NCBI GenBank assembly: GCA_903939665.1
Contig: CAJAHZ010000099.1
Span: 1-17,652, forward strand
DNA length: 17,652 bases
DNA from: an uncultured Pseudomonadota bacterium
Lineage (GTDB): Bacteria; Pseudomonadota; Gammaproteobacteria; Burkholderiales; Rhodocyclaceae
Direction of reading: 5' to 3'
Under the pieces are notes generated by a model that was given only the letters and a program-made list of their open reading frames with translations, made no database searches and was not told the DNA's origin. Both the position numbers and the translations under genes were made by a program. Positions 1 through 6,318 of this stretch are shown here, in pieces. Every line of letters begins with the position of its first letter. Positions within the stretch are counted from its first letter, which is position 1.

Positions 1-408
1 GACACGCCGTCCGCTGACACGTTCCGTCCGCAATTCCGGCATAGTAAGCAATGCTTCCGAATCAAAGCGCTCGGGCGGCGCAATCGTCGGCCCGATACCA
101 TAGGTGGCGAGCAAGGCGACGCTGCTTTGCCCGATCGCGACGGCCTGCAAGCCAGGCGGCCAGCCACGACTGGCCAGAATCGCCGGCACGCTGAAATCCA
201 CGGCGTTCGGGCTAATAAAAACCGCAAACGAATACTGGTCAAGCCGTTTGATCGCCAACTGCAGAGGCTCGGGATCGTCCGGCAAAGCAATGTCAAGCAA
301 CGGAAAAATCACCGGAACACCGCCCTGCGCAGCGATCAAACCGGCCAACCTGGCCGCCTGAGCACGCGGCCGGGTGACCACAATCGTTTTGCCCTGCAGG
401 GGCGTCAT
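1..408 (-). CDS. hemD: Uroporphyrinogen-III synthase, N-terminal part (runs off the left edge)
   Basis: Cyclises hydroxymethylbilane to uroporphyrinogen III with inversion of ring D, the step after HemC in tetrapyrrole synthesis; cytosolic. The first 136 codons are present. They begin MTPLQGKTIVVTRPRAQA, the usual opening of HemD, and include VFISPNAVDF (about residues 71-80) and the segment VAIGQSSVALL (about 98-108), matching the first Rossmann-like lobe of the family. The C-terminal lobe lies outside the window. The ATG overlaps the hemC stop as ATGA (405-408), so translation is probably coupled and both genes share one transcript. Recognition comes from protein motifs and from the position directly after hemC. 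Confidence 0.9.
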   Translation of the reverse strand, partial: MTPLQGKTIVVTRPRAQAARLAGLIAAQGGVPVIFPLLDIALPDDPEPLQLAIKRLDQYSFAVFISPNAVDFSVPAILASRGWPPGLQAVAIGQSSVALLATYGIGPTIAPPERFDSEALLTMPELRTERVSGRRV

Positions 409-1352
409 TGGCTGTGTGCAAGCTTTTCGAGAATAGCGTCGGCACCTTGATCGCGCAGCATCTGGGCAAGGATGCGGCCAATCGACTCATCGTCTTCCGG
501 TGCGCCACGCAGCTCTGCACTGACGATCTGCGTGCCATCCGGCGTGGCGACGAAACCGCGCAGCCACAGATCGCCATTTTCGAGCACCGCGTAGCCGCCG
601 AGCGGAATCTGGCAACTACCGCCCAGAGCGCGCGAAAAAGCGCGTTCAGCACGCACGCAGTGGGCCGTTTCGGTATCGTTGAGCGAAGCAACCAGTGCTG
701 CGGCGCCCGGCAGATCGGATTGCACTTCGATGCCGAGCGCACCCTGGCCCGGCGCCGGAAGCGACTGTTCAGGCGTCAGCACTGACTTGATGCGATCCTT
801 GAGACCGAGACGAATAAGGCCTGCAGCAGCGAGGATGATCGCATCATAATCACCGGCATCAAGCTTCTTCAAACGCGTATCGAGGTTGCCGCGCAGACTC
901 TTGATCACCAACTGCGGATACTTGGCGCGCAAAATTGATTCACGCCGCATGCTTGATGTGCCGACCACCGCACCGACCGGCAGATCGTCGAGCCCCGCGT
1001 ATTTATTCGAGATAAAGGCATCGCACGGATTTTCCCGCGCAGAAATGGCGGCCAGAACAAACCCCTCAGGCATCTCCATCGGCACGTCCTTCATCGAATG
1101 CACGGCGAGGTCGGCGCGCCCCTCTTGCATCGCAACTTCGAGCTCCTTGATGAACAAGCCCTTGCCGCCAATCTCCGACAAGGGGCGATCGAGAATCTGA
1201 TCGCCCTTGGTCGTCATGCCAAGAATCTCGACCTGGCTCTGTGGATATAATGCAGAAAGACGGCTCTGCACATGCACCGCCTGCCACATGGCGAGACGTG
1301 ATTCGCGCGACGCAATGACGATGCGCGAAGGAACGGAAATTGAGGAATTCAA
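405..1352 (-). CDS. hemC: Porphobilinogen deaminase (hydroxymethylbilane synthase)
   Basis: Polymerises four porphobilinogen molecules into hydroxymethylbilane in the cytosol. Visible family features are IVIASRESRLAMWQA near the N-terminus, VHSMKDVP with the catalytic Asp (about residue 89), GTSSMRR and LRGNLDTRL in the substrate-binding region, and GGSCQIPLG carrying the Cys (about 247) that holds the dipyrromethane cofactor. I chose the TTG at 1352, which gives 315 residues, close to the E. coli length of 313. A longer reading from an ATG at 1415 adds 21 residues (MRRICRQIDQRL...) unlike the family. The Shine-Dalgarno sequence for the TTG is weak. hemD follows with an ATGA overlap. The gene is divergent from the TPMT-like gene, and the shared region is rich in inverted repeats. 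Confidence 0.95.
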   Translation of the reverse strand: MNSSISVPSRIVIASRESRLAMWQAVHVQSRLSALYPQSQVEILGMTTKGDQILDRPLSEIGGKGLFIKELEVAMQEGRADLAVHSMKDVPMEMPEGFVLAAISARENPCDAFISNKYAGLDDLPVGAVVGTSSMRRESILRAKYPQLVIKSLRGNLDTRLKKLDAGDYDAIILAAAGLIRLGLKDRIKSVLTPEQSLPAPGQGALGIEVQSDLPGAAALVASLNDTETAHCVRAERAFSRALGGSCQIPLGGYAVLENGDLWLRGFVATPDGTQIVSAELRGAPEDDESIGRILAQMLRDQGADAILEKLAHSQ

Positions 1353-1385
1353 GGCAGATTCTCGATAAAGACGTTGGCAGAGGCG

Positions 1386-1423
1386 TTGATCAATTTGTCG
1401 GCAAATTCGCCGCAAGATGCGGC
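1386..1423. promoter_or_regulatory. Cluster of three inverted repeats in the hemC leader / divergent region
   Basis: Three dyads lie back to back between the two divergent genes. They are TTGATCAA (1386-1393), AATTTG-TCGG-CAAATT (1392-1407) and GCCGCA-AGA-TGCGGC (1409-1423), all perfect in their arms. On the minus strand they fall in the probable 5' untranslated leader of hemC, so they could be an operator or an mRNA structure. A possible hemC -10 (TAGAAT on the minus strand, 1437-1442) lies upstream, without a convincing -35. Function is not known. Confidence 0.4.
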
Positions 1424-1505
1424 AGCACAGAGGACGATTCTAACATGCCCAGCCGCCTCGCCAGTCAGCGACAGACAGGTGCCTGAGGAAGAAATGAGGC
1501 ATCGG

Positions 1506-2123
1506 ATGTCGTCGGAAAAGCCAGCGCACCAGCGCCCAGAAACCCCCGACTTCTGGGAACACCGGATTCACAGCGGCGTCACCCCCTGGGACGCTGGAAG
1601 TGCGCCTCAGGCCTTGCGTGAATTTGTGCTCAATCACAAGACCGTCGCCGACCACACACCGCACGTTCTCATCCCCGGCTGCGGCAGCGCCTGGGACGCC
1701 GCATTTCTCGATAGCCAAGGCTGGAAGGTCATTGCACTGGATTTTTCGACAGCCGCTGTCGAAACGGCGCGCATCACCCTAGGCAAGGGCTGGCGCGGCA
1801 CACTGCTCTGCGCTGATTTTTTTACATTCAGCCCGGAGCAGCGCTTCGACATGCTCTACGAACGGGCTTTCCTCTGCGCACTACCACGTTCGCTGTGGCC
1901 TGATTACGCAACACACGTGGCGAAACTTCTGCGTCCGGGCGGATTGCTCGCCGGCAGTTTTTTCCTCAGCGATGAGCCGAAGGGCCCGCCCTTCGGCATT
2001 CTGCCGCAACAACTTGAAGAGCTGCTGACGCCTGATTTCATCCGCCGCGAAAGCCGTGCGGTTGCCGACTCACTGCCGGTTTTTGCCGGACGCGAACACT
2101 GGCAGGTTTGGGAACGGCGGTAA
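1506..2123 (+). CDS. TPMT-family SAM-dependent methyltransferase
   Basis: A 205-residue class I methyltransferase of the thiopurine S-methyltransferase (TPMT) family. Bacterial members methylate thiols and, in some species, selenium or tellurium compounds; the real substrate here is unknown. The family signature FWEHRIHSGVTPWDAG (about residues 16-31) is followed by motif I, VLIPGCGSAWDA (54-65), the acidic end of strand 2, VIALDFS (75-81), and YERAFLCALP (118-127), all typical of TPMT. The ATG at 1506 is preferred because GAGG lies six bases upstream; an ATG at 1494 with GAGGAA only three bases away is possible. An open frame back to 1374 would overlap hemC and lacks family similarity. The gene is monocistronic and converges on the cytochrome gene with only 20 bases between the stops and no evident terminator. 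Confidence 0.85.
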   Translation: MSSEKPAHQRPETPDFWEHRIHSGVTPWDAGSAPQALREFVLNHKTVADHTPHVLIPGCGSAWDAAFLDSQGWKVIALDFSTAAVETARITLGKGWRGTLLCADFFTFSPEQRFDMLYERAFLCALPRSLWPDYATHVAKLLRPGGLLAGSFFLSDEPKGPPFGILPQQLEELLTPDFIRRESRAVADSLPVFAGREHWQVWERR

Positions 2124-2143
2124 ATTACGGCCTGATGACTGTA

Positions 2144-2818
2144 TTACTGCTCGACTTCCTGGATTGACGTCAAATACGCCAGGACATCCTGGATGTCGGC
2201 CGCTTGCAGCGTATAGAGCACGCCGATTTTGGCGGTGTCTTCATCGTGCGGACGCTCGCCCTTAAGGTAGGCGTCGACCTGTTTCTTCAGATAAGTCGTG
2301 TATTGCCCAACGAGCATCGGGAACATGCCGCGCCCCTTGCCGGTCTTGGCGTGACAGGACGCACAGTTCTTCTGATAGATCACCTGACCTTTTTCAATAT
2401 CACCTTCGGCGCGCGGGACGATCATCACCTTCTCCATGGCCAACAGGCGCGCCAGCGCACCGTCACTATCCTTGAACACCGGCTGTTTGGTCGGCAACTC
2501 GATCTGCGTCAGATAGGCCGCGACTTCCTTCATGTCCGCATCCGATAGCTCGCGCTCTTCGGTGTAGGGAACCATCGGAATATTGATGCGCACGCGTTTC
2601 TGGAAAGCCTTTAGCTGCTGCTCGATGTACTTTGGCAACTGCCCGGCGATGCGCGGGTATTCGCCCTTTTTGCCGCCGGCGCCAAATTCGCCATGACAGC
2701 CTGCGCAAGGGCCATAGATTTCCTTTGCTTTCTCGAAATCCGCGGCCACGGCAAGCGGCGCAACACTGACGCCAAAAAACAGGCCCAGCACGATGAAGAA
2801 GCAATTGAATTTGCTCAT
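2144..2818 (-). CDS. Periplasmic diheme cytochrome c, c4-like
   Basis: A 224-residue exported diheme cytochrome. It carries a signal peptide (hydrophobic residues 6-25, likely cleaved after AVAA at 26) and two homologous c-type domains, with CAGCH at 38-42 and CASCH at 152-156. Each domain is followed by a conserved P-x-x-x-GQ segment. Cytochromes c4 carry electrons in the periplasm to terminal oxidases or reductases. Domain 1 keeps a candidate axial methionine (Met82, in NIPMVPY). Domain 2 has no Met at the matching place; His191 (RPHDED) is the nearest possible ligand. The start at 2818 is supported by GAGG six bases upstream. The gene has its own promoter with an FNR-like box, so it is probably expressed under low oxygen and separately from the upstream algZR-channel unit. 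Confidence 0.88.
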   Translation of the reverse strand: MSKFNCFFIVLGLFFGVSVAPLAVAADFEKAKEIYGPCAGCHGEFGAGGKKGEYPRIAGQLPKYIEQQLKAFQKRVRINIPMVPYTEERELSDADMKEVAAYLTQIELPTKQPVFKDSDGALARLLAMEKVMIVPRAEGDIEKGQVIYQKNCASCHAKTGKGRGMFPMLVGQYTTYLKKQVDAYLKGERPHDEDTAKIGVLYTLQAADIQDVLAYLTSIQEVEQ

Positions 2819-2845
2819 AAAAAACCTCAGCTATCCGAGTCAGAA

Positions 2846-2886
2846 ATTATAGGTCGATGCTTGACTCATGCATTGATACGGGTCAA
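2846..2886 (-). promoter_or_regulatory. FNR/Anr-type class II promoter of the cytochrome c4-like gene
   Basis: Read on the minus strand, TTGAC-CCGT-ATCAA (2873-2886) matches the FNR/Anr consensus TTGAT-N4-ATCAA at nine of ten positions. A perfect -10 hexamer TATAAT lies downstream at 2846-2851. With the -10 placed at -12 to -7, the centre of the box falls at about -40.5 to -41.5, the classic spacing of a class II FNR-activated promoter, and no good -35 hexamer is present. The predicted leader is about 20 bases and contains GAGG before the ATG. This implies induction under oxygen limitation. Binding itself is inferred. Confidence 0.72.
2858..2872. promoter_or_regulatory. 15-base imperfect palindrome next to the FNR-like box
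   Basis: On the minus strand this reads TGC-A-TGA-G-TCA-A-GCA, symmetric except for the A:A pair and the centre. It sits exactly between the FNR-like box and the -10, where the -35 element would be. It could be the site of a second regulator or an RNA-polymerase-occluding operator. Which protein might bind it is unknown. Confidence 0.35.
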
Positions 2887-2915
2887 AGAGCTGCCGCCAG
2901 GAATCGTGATGCTCG

Positions 2916-4445
2916 CTACAAACCGAAAAAATCCTTGACCCGTTTGACGATGGCGGCGCGATGTTGCGCGTTTTCGACATCCGTTTGCTCACGGTGATAT
3001 TGCGTCTGCAACTCATCGATCTGCTGCATGCGCAGCGCGAGAATATGCGACATGCTCTCAACCAGTTCCGGACGCGCCCGAACGATGTCCTCAAAGCCGG
3101 ACTTGTCTAGCCGATAGCACTCGACATCGGTCTTTGCCACCACCGTCGCCGACCGCGGCGCCCCTGTCATCAAGCTCATTTCGCCGAAAACGCTGCCGGC
3201 GGGAACCGTGGTCAGCAGACGCTTCTCGCCGTTGGGCGCGACCCAGATCACATCGGCCTCGCCACTGATCACCAGGTAGAGCCAGTGGGCCTCAGCGCCC
3301 TGATGCGTCATCGTCGCACCGCGCGCAAAGGGCGCATAGCTCAGGCGCTCGGCCACTGTCCGCCGCTCAGTGTCGGATAGACCCGCGAACAACTCAACCT
3401 CGGAAAGCGCCTGCAACCGCCGCTGCAGATCACGCGCCTCAATGCGCTCGCGATAGGCCTGATCTTCCTTGACCAGATGCACCACCTGATCCGGCAACGC
3501 AACACGCCAGCCCGCCCGCTGCAGGGCAGTGAGGACGTGTACGCGAACGCTTGAATCCGTCGGGTCGTCGTTTTGCGGATCGAGGAGCCAATAGCGCACG
3601 GCGTAACGCACCGAGCCGGGAACAAAATCCATCGCCACGCAGGATGGCGCCGGCGACTTGCCGACGTTGGCAATCTCCGCCTCCGCCACCGCGCGCTCGA
3701 CAGCAGCAATCACCAACGCCGGCGCCACGCTGTAGTCCACGTTGAACCACACCCAGCGTCGCCAGGCAGTAACACCCAAATCGGAATCAAGCAGAACGGT
3801 GAACTTGCCCTTCATCAGCTGACTGTTCGGCACCACGACTTTCTCGCCATTGCGCGTCAGGATCGCCGTATAGCGCCACTGGATCTCGACGACGCGACCG
3901 GAAAGCTCATCCAGTTTGACCCAGTCGCCGATCTCCAGTGAGTTGTCGAGTTGCAAGGCCAGCCCGCCCAGAATGTTGCCGAGCGTATCCTGCATGGCAA
4001 AGGCAACGACCGCCGTAATCACCGCCGAAGTGGCGACCAGACTGGAAAGATTGACGCCAATACTCGTCAATCGCACCATCGCCCAGAGCACATAACCGCC
4101 GATGACGACGATGTCTTCCAGAATGCGCGGCGTCTTGACGCTCAGGCGGGGCAACAGGACGCGAAAGAGCGTCAGGCCGGACAAGCGGATAAGCACCAGG
4201 CCAAGACCAAGCAGCGCGGCATGATGGATGCCGTCCGCCAGACGCGCCTCGCCACGTGCCGAAAAAACAGCCGCAACGGCGTCGACCATCAACCACAGCG
4301 CGAGGAAAAGCAGCGTATGCCTGAGAGTCGTCCGTCCATTCGACAGGGTGTAATAAAGCAAGGCGGCGAGAAACATCGCCGCGCCAAGAATATAAGGGGT
4401 CTCGTCGCGCCATAGATGGCCGATGACATGCTCGATCATCATCAT
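2916..4445 (-). CDS. MscS-family channel with C-terminal cyclic-nucleotide-binding domain
   Basis: A 509-residue inner-membrane protein. Hydrophobic segments lie at about 18-35, 43-62, 75-98 and 111-128. The MscS pore helix and beta domain follow (about 137-220: TSAVITAVVAFAMQDTLGN, then GDWVKLDELSGRVVEIQWR and VVVPNSQLMKG). A C-terminal CNB domain spans about 350-475. Its phosphate-binding cassette (FGEMSLMTGAPRSATV, 420-435) keeps the Glu and Arg that contact the cyclic phosphate. The architecture matches the bacterial cyclic-nucleotide-gated subgroup of the MscS superfamily (bCNG), so ligand-gated or ligand-modulated ion flow is likely; the ligand is unknown. The ATG at 4445 overlaps the algR stop as ATGA, and two more ATGs follow in frame. 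A reading from 4538 would overlap algR by 97 bases. The overlap makes it the third gene of the algZ-algR operon. Confidence 0.9.
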   Translation of the reverse strand: MMMIEHVIGHLWRDETPYILGAAMFLAALLYYTLSNGRTTLRHTLLFLALWLMVDAVAAVFSARGEARLADGIHHAALLGLGLVLIRLSGLTLFRVLLPRLSVKTPRILEDIVVIGGYVLWAMVRLTSIGVNLSSLVATSAVITAVVAFAMQDTLGNILGGLALQLDNSLEIGDWVKLDELSGRVVEIQWRYTAILTRNGEKVVVPNSQLMKGKFTVLLDSDLGVTAWRRWVWFNVDYSVAPALVIAAVERAVAEAEIANVGKSPAPSCVAMDFVPGSVRYAVRYWLLDPQNDDPTDSSVRVHVLTALQRAGWRVALPDQVVHLVKEDQAYRERIEARDLQRRLQALSEVELFAGLSDTERRTVAERLSYAPFARGATMTHQGAEAHWLYLVISGEADVIWVAPNGEKRLLTTVPAGSVFGEMSLMTGAPRSATVVAKTDVECYRLDKSGFEDIVRARPELVESMSHILALRMQQIDELQTQYHREQTDVENAQHRAAIVKRVKDFFGL

Positions 4446-5224
4446 GAACTCAGTTGTTTCGCATAAGACTTGACCAGCGGCCACTGCCGACGACTCACCG
4501 GCAACTTTTCTGCAATACCGCGCAGCAGCGCCTGCCACTGCGTTTCAGCTTCATCAGCTTCATTTTTCTCGAAACCTGAAATGGCATCCCTAGCCACCAG
4601 AACGCTGCGATGCAAGCGAATGAAACGCTCGCTGAATTCCTGTTCGAGATGCGTGAGCGATTCGTCGAGCAAATACTCACGATCTGCCGTTCGTGCGCTG
4701 ACGTACTTGAGATCCGCCTTAAGATAAAGCACATCGACCAGCGGGATGAGTAGCAGCCGGCCCCGCTCGTGGCATGACAGATGCGTGCGCGCCCCCTGCT
4801 GCAGCTGAGCCAGCACCTCTGGCGCCGGCAGACGGCTTTGCCGCGCCTTCTGCAAGGCAACCACCAGCCGCTGGGCACGCACGGGCTTCAGGAGATAGTC
4901 AATGGCGTTCAACTCGAATGCCTGCACCGCATAGACGTCATACGCCGTAACAAAAATTACCGCCGGCGGATGCTCGAGTTGTGAAAGGTGGCGAGCCAGC
5001 TCAACGCCATCCATCTTCGGCATGCGAATATCGACCAGCACGACATCAACCGGATGAGCCTCGATCGCCGCCAACGCCAGCAAGCCGTTGCCGGCCTCGG
5101 CAACCACCGCATTCGGCACCTCGGATGCGATATCCGCCAGCAGATCGCGCATGCGCGCACGCGCCGGCGCTTCATCGTCAACAACCAGCACCGAGAGCGT
5201 TGAGGCAGTAGGCAATGCGCTCAT
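4442..5224 (-). CDS. algR: LytTR-family response regulator, AlgR type
   Basis: A 260-residue DNA-binding response regulator. The receiver domain (about 10-125) shows the acidic pair Asp16-Asp17, the phospho-acceptor Asp65 in LVDIRMPKMDG, and Lys113 in LLKPVRA. The LytTR domain (about 150-255) includes LIPLVDVLYLKADLKYV and RFIRLHRSVLVAR, ending in LPVSRRQWPLVK. AlgR controls surface behaviour, type IV pili and exopolysaccharide in Pseudomonas; the targets here are not known. The ATG at 5224 is chosen because it overlaps the algZ stop as ATGA and has GGAG nine bases upstream. A TTG at 5242 would add six residues. The downstream overlap with the MscS-CNB gene implies a three-gene, translationally coupled unit. 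Confidence 0.88.
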   Translation of the reverse strand: MSALPTASTLSVLVVDDEAPARARMRDLLADIASEVPNAVVAEAGNGLLALAAIEAHPVDVVLVDIRMPKMDGVELARHLSQLEHPPAVIFVTAYDVYAVQAFELNAIDYLLKPVRAQRLVVALQKARQSRLPAPEVLAQLQQGARTHLSCHERGRLLLIPLVDVLYLKADLKYVSARTADREYLLDESLTHLEQEFSERFIRLHRSVLVARDAISGFEKNEADEAETQWQALLRGIAEKLPVSRRQWPLVKSYAKQLSS

Positions 5225-6255
5225 GCGTTTGAACTCCGACAAGGCAAAACAATGTGCACACGATACTCCCGCTGACCGTCGGCAAGCAGCACTTCGCCCG
5301 AATCAAGGCGCGCTTCAAGGTCGTAATGCAGCGCCAAACGCTCGTTTATATTCGACAGGGCCATGTTGTTGCCGTTCTGATGCCCTGGCCCCTCACGGCA
5401 AGGATTAGCCAGATCGATATGCAGTTCATCGCCGCTGCGGGCAAAACGGATGCGCAAGGTGCCGTCTTCGCCAGACGGCTCGATGCCATGATAGACGGCA
5501 TTCTCGAGCAGCGGCTGGAGCATCAGCGGCGGCACTTTCAGATCGGTCGGCACATCGACAATCTCCCATTCGACATGCAGGCGCTCACCGAGACGCAACT
5601 TTTCAAGGTCGAGATATTGCCGGCACAGCGCAATTTCATCGGCCAGAGGCAAAAGTTCACGATGATCGCGCATCAATGCGCGAAAGAGTTCCGCCAACTC
5701 CTCGAGCGCCGTTTCCGCGCGCCGCGGCTCGGAACGAATCAGCGAAAGCACCGCATTCAAGCTGTTGAACAGAAAGTGGGGACGAATGCGCGCGGTCAAG
5801 GCCTGCAGGCGCGCCTCGGTCAAGGCTGGCGAAAAAGCCTTGGCGCGCATGGCGAAATAAAAAAGCATCACTCCGGCGGCAAGGCCGCCAAGCAGGCCGG
5901 CCCGCAACAAACGCTGCCCGCCGCCGTCATCGAAAGCCATGAAACGCCAGAAATCGAGCAACAAGACCGCCGAACCGGTCGCCAACAGCAACACAAATAC
6001 CTGCCCAAGCCAGAGCGGCATGCGTCGCAACAAATTGGCAAGTGAAGCCAACAGCGTCAGATTAAGCAGCAGCAGAGGCTGCACCCAGGCGGCCATATCC
6101 ACATAGCGCAGCACCCAGTCGCCGACCCCCGTGCTCTGCACCAGCGCCGCAGCAAGCGCCAGAAAGTTCACGCCAAGCAGGACGCGCAACATCACGCCAA
6201 AATTGCGGAAGTCTGGCAGCGGCAGGCCCGCCGGGTTTTGCTTTATACTGGGCAT
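5221..6255 (-). CDS. algZ: Membrane sensor histidine kinase, AlgZ/FimS (LytS-like) type
   Basis: A 344-residue kinase partner of AlgR. About four transmembrane helices lie at 22-40, 58-77, 82-101 and 118-136, with no large periplasmic loop. They are followed by a His_kinase domain of the PF06580 type: RIRPHFLFNSLNAVLS with His160, then LPLADEIALCRQYLDLEKLR, and an atypical ATPase domain with PPLMLQPLLENAVYHGIEP (Asn near 252). The ATG at 6255 lacks a clear Shine-Dalgarno sequence, and a later start is possible, but PLPDFRNFGVMLRVLLGVN fits family N-termini. It is divergent from argH with 63 bases between the chosen starts, the same neighbourhood as in Pseudomonas. Its stop overlaps the algR start. 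Confidence 0.85.
   Translation of the reverse strand: MPSIKQNPAGLPLPDFRNFGVMLRVLLGVNFLALAAALVQSTGVGDWVLRYVDMAAWVQPLLLLNLTLLASLANLLRRMPLWLGQVFVLLLATGSAVLLLDFWRFMAFDDGGGQRLLRAGLLGGLAAGVMLFYFAMRAKAFSPALTEARLQALTARIRPHFLFNSLNAVLSLIRSEPRRAETALEELAELFRALMRDHRELLPLADEIALCRQYLDLEKLRLGERLHVEWEIVDVPTDLKVPPLMLQPLLENAVYHGIEPSGEDGTLRIRFARSGDELHIDLANPCREGPGHQNGNNMALSNINERLALHYDLEARLDSGEVLLADGQREYRVHIVLPCRSSNA
6244..6249 (+). promoter_or_regulatory. Possible -10 element of argH
   Basis: TATACT matches the sigma-70 -10 consensus at five of six positions and would give a leader of about 60 bases to the argH ATG. No good -35 is seen at the usual distance (GGCAGG). It lies inside the first codons of divergent algZ, so the two promoters would overlap. 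Confidence 0.3.
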
Positions 6256-6318
6256 TTACGGGAAATGGCGCCTAATCGGGTTACACAAGCCATTCTAGCC
6301 CACGAACATACGTCTATC

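Noticed and set aside
1374..1505. Longer N-terminus for the TPMT-family gene
   Set aside because: The added residues do not resemble the family, and the extension would reach past the hemC upstream region. The GAGG-preceded ATG at 1506 is better.
5254..6045. 263-residue plus-strand open frame opposite algZ
   Set aside because: It lies wholly antisense to a well-supported kinase gene, and its Gln/Arg/His-rich product has no recognisable domain. It is a shadow frame of GC-rich coding DNA.
6238..6318. Upstream ATG for argH
   Set aside because: It would add 27 residues not found in ArgH and overlap the algZ start and a likely -10 element.
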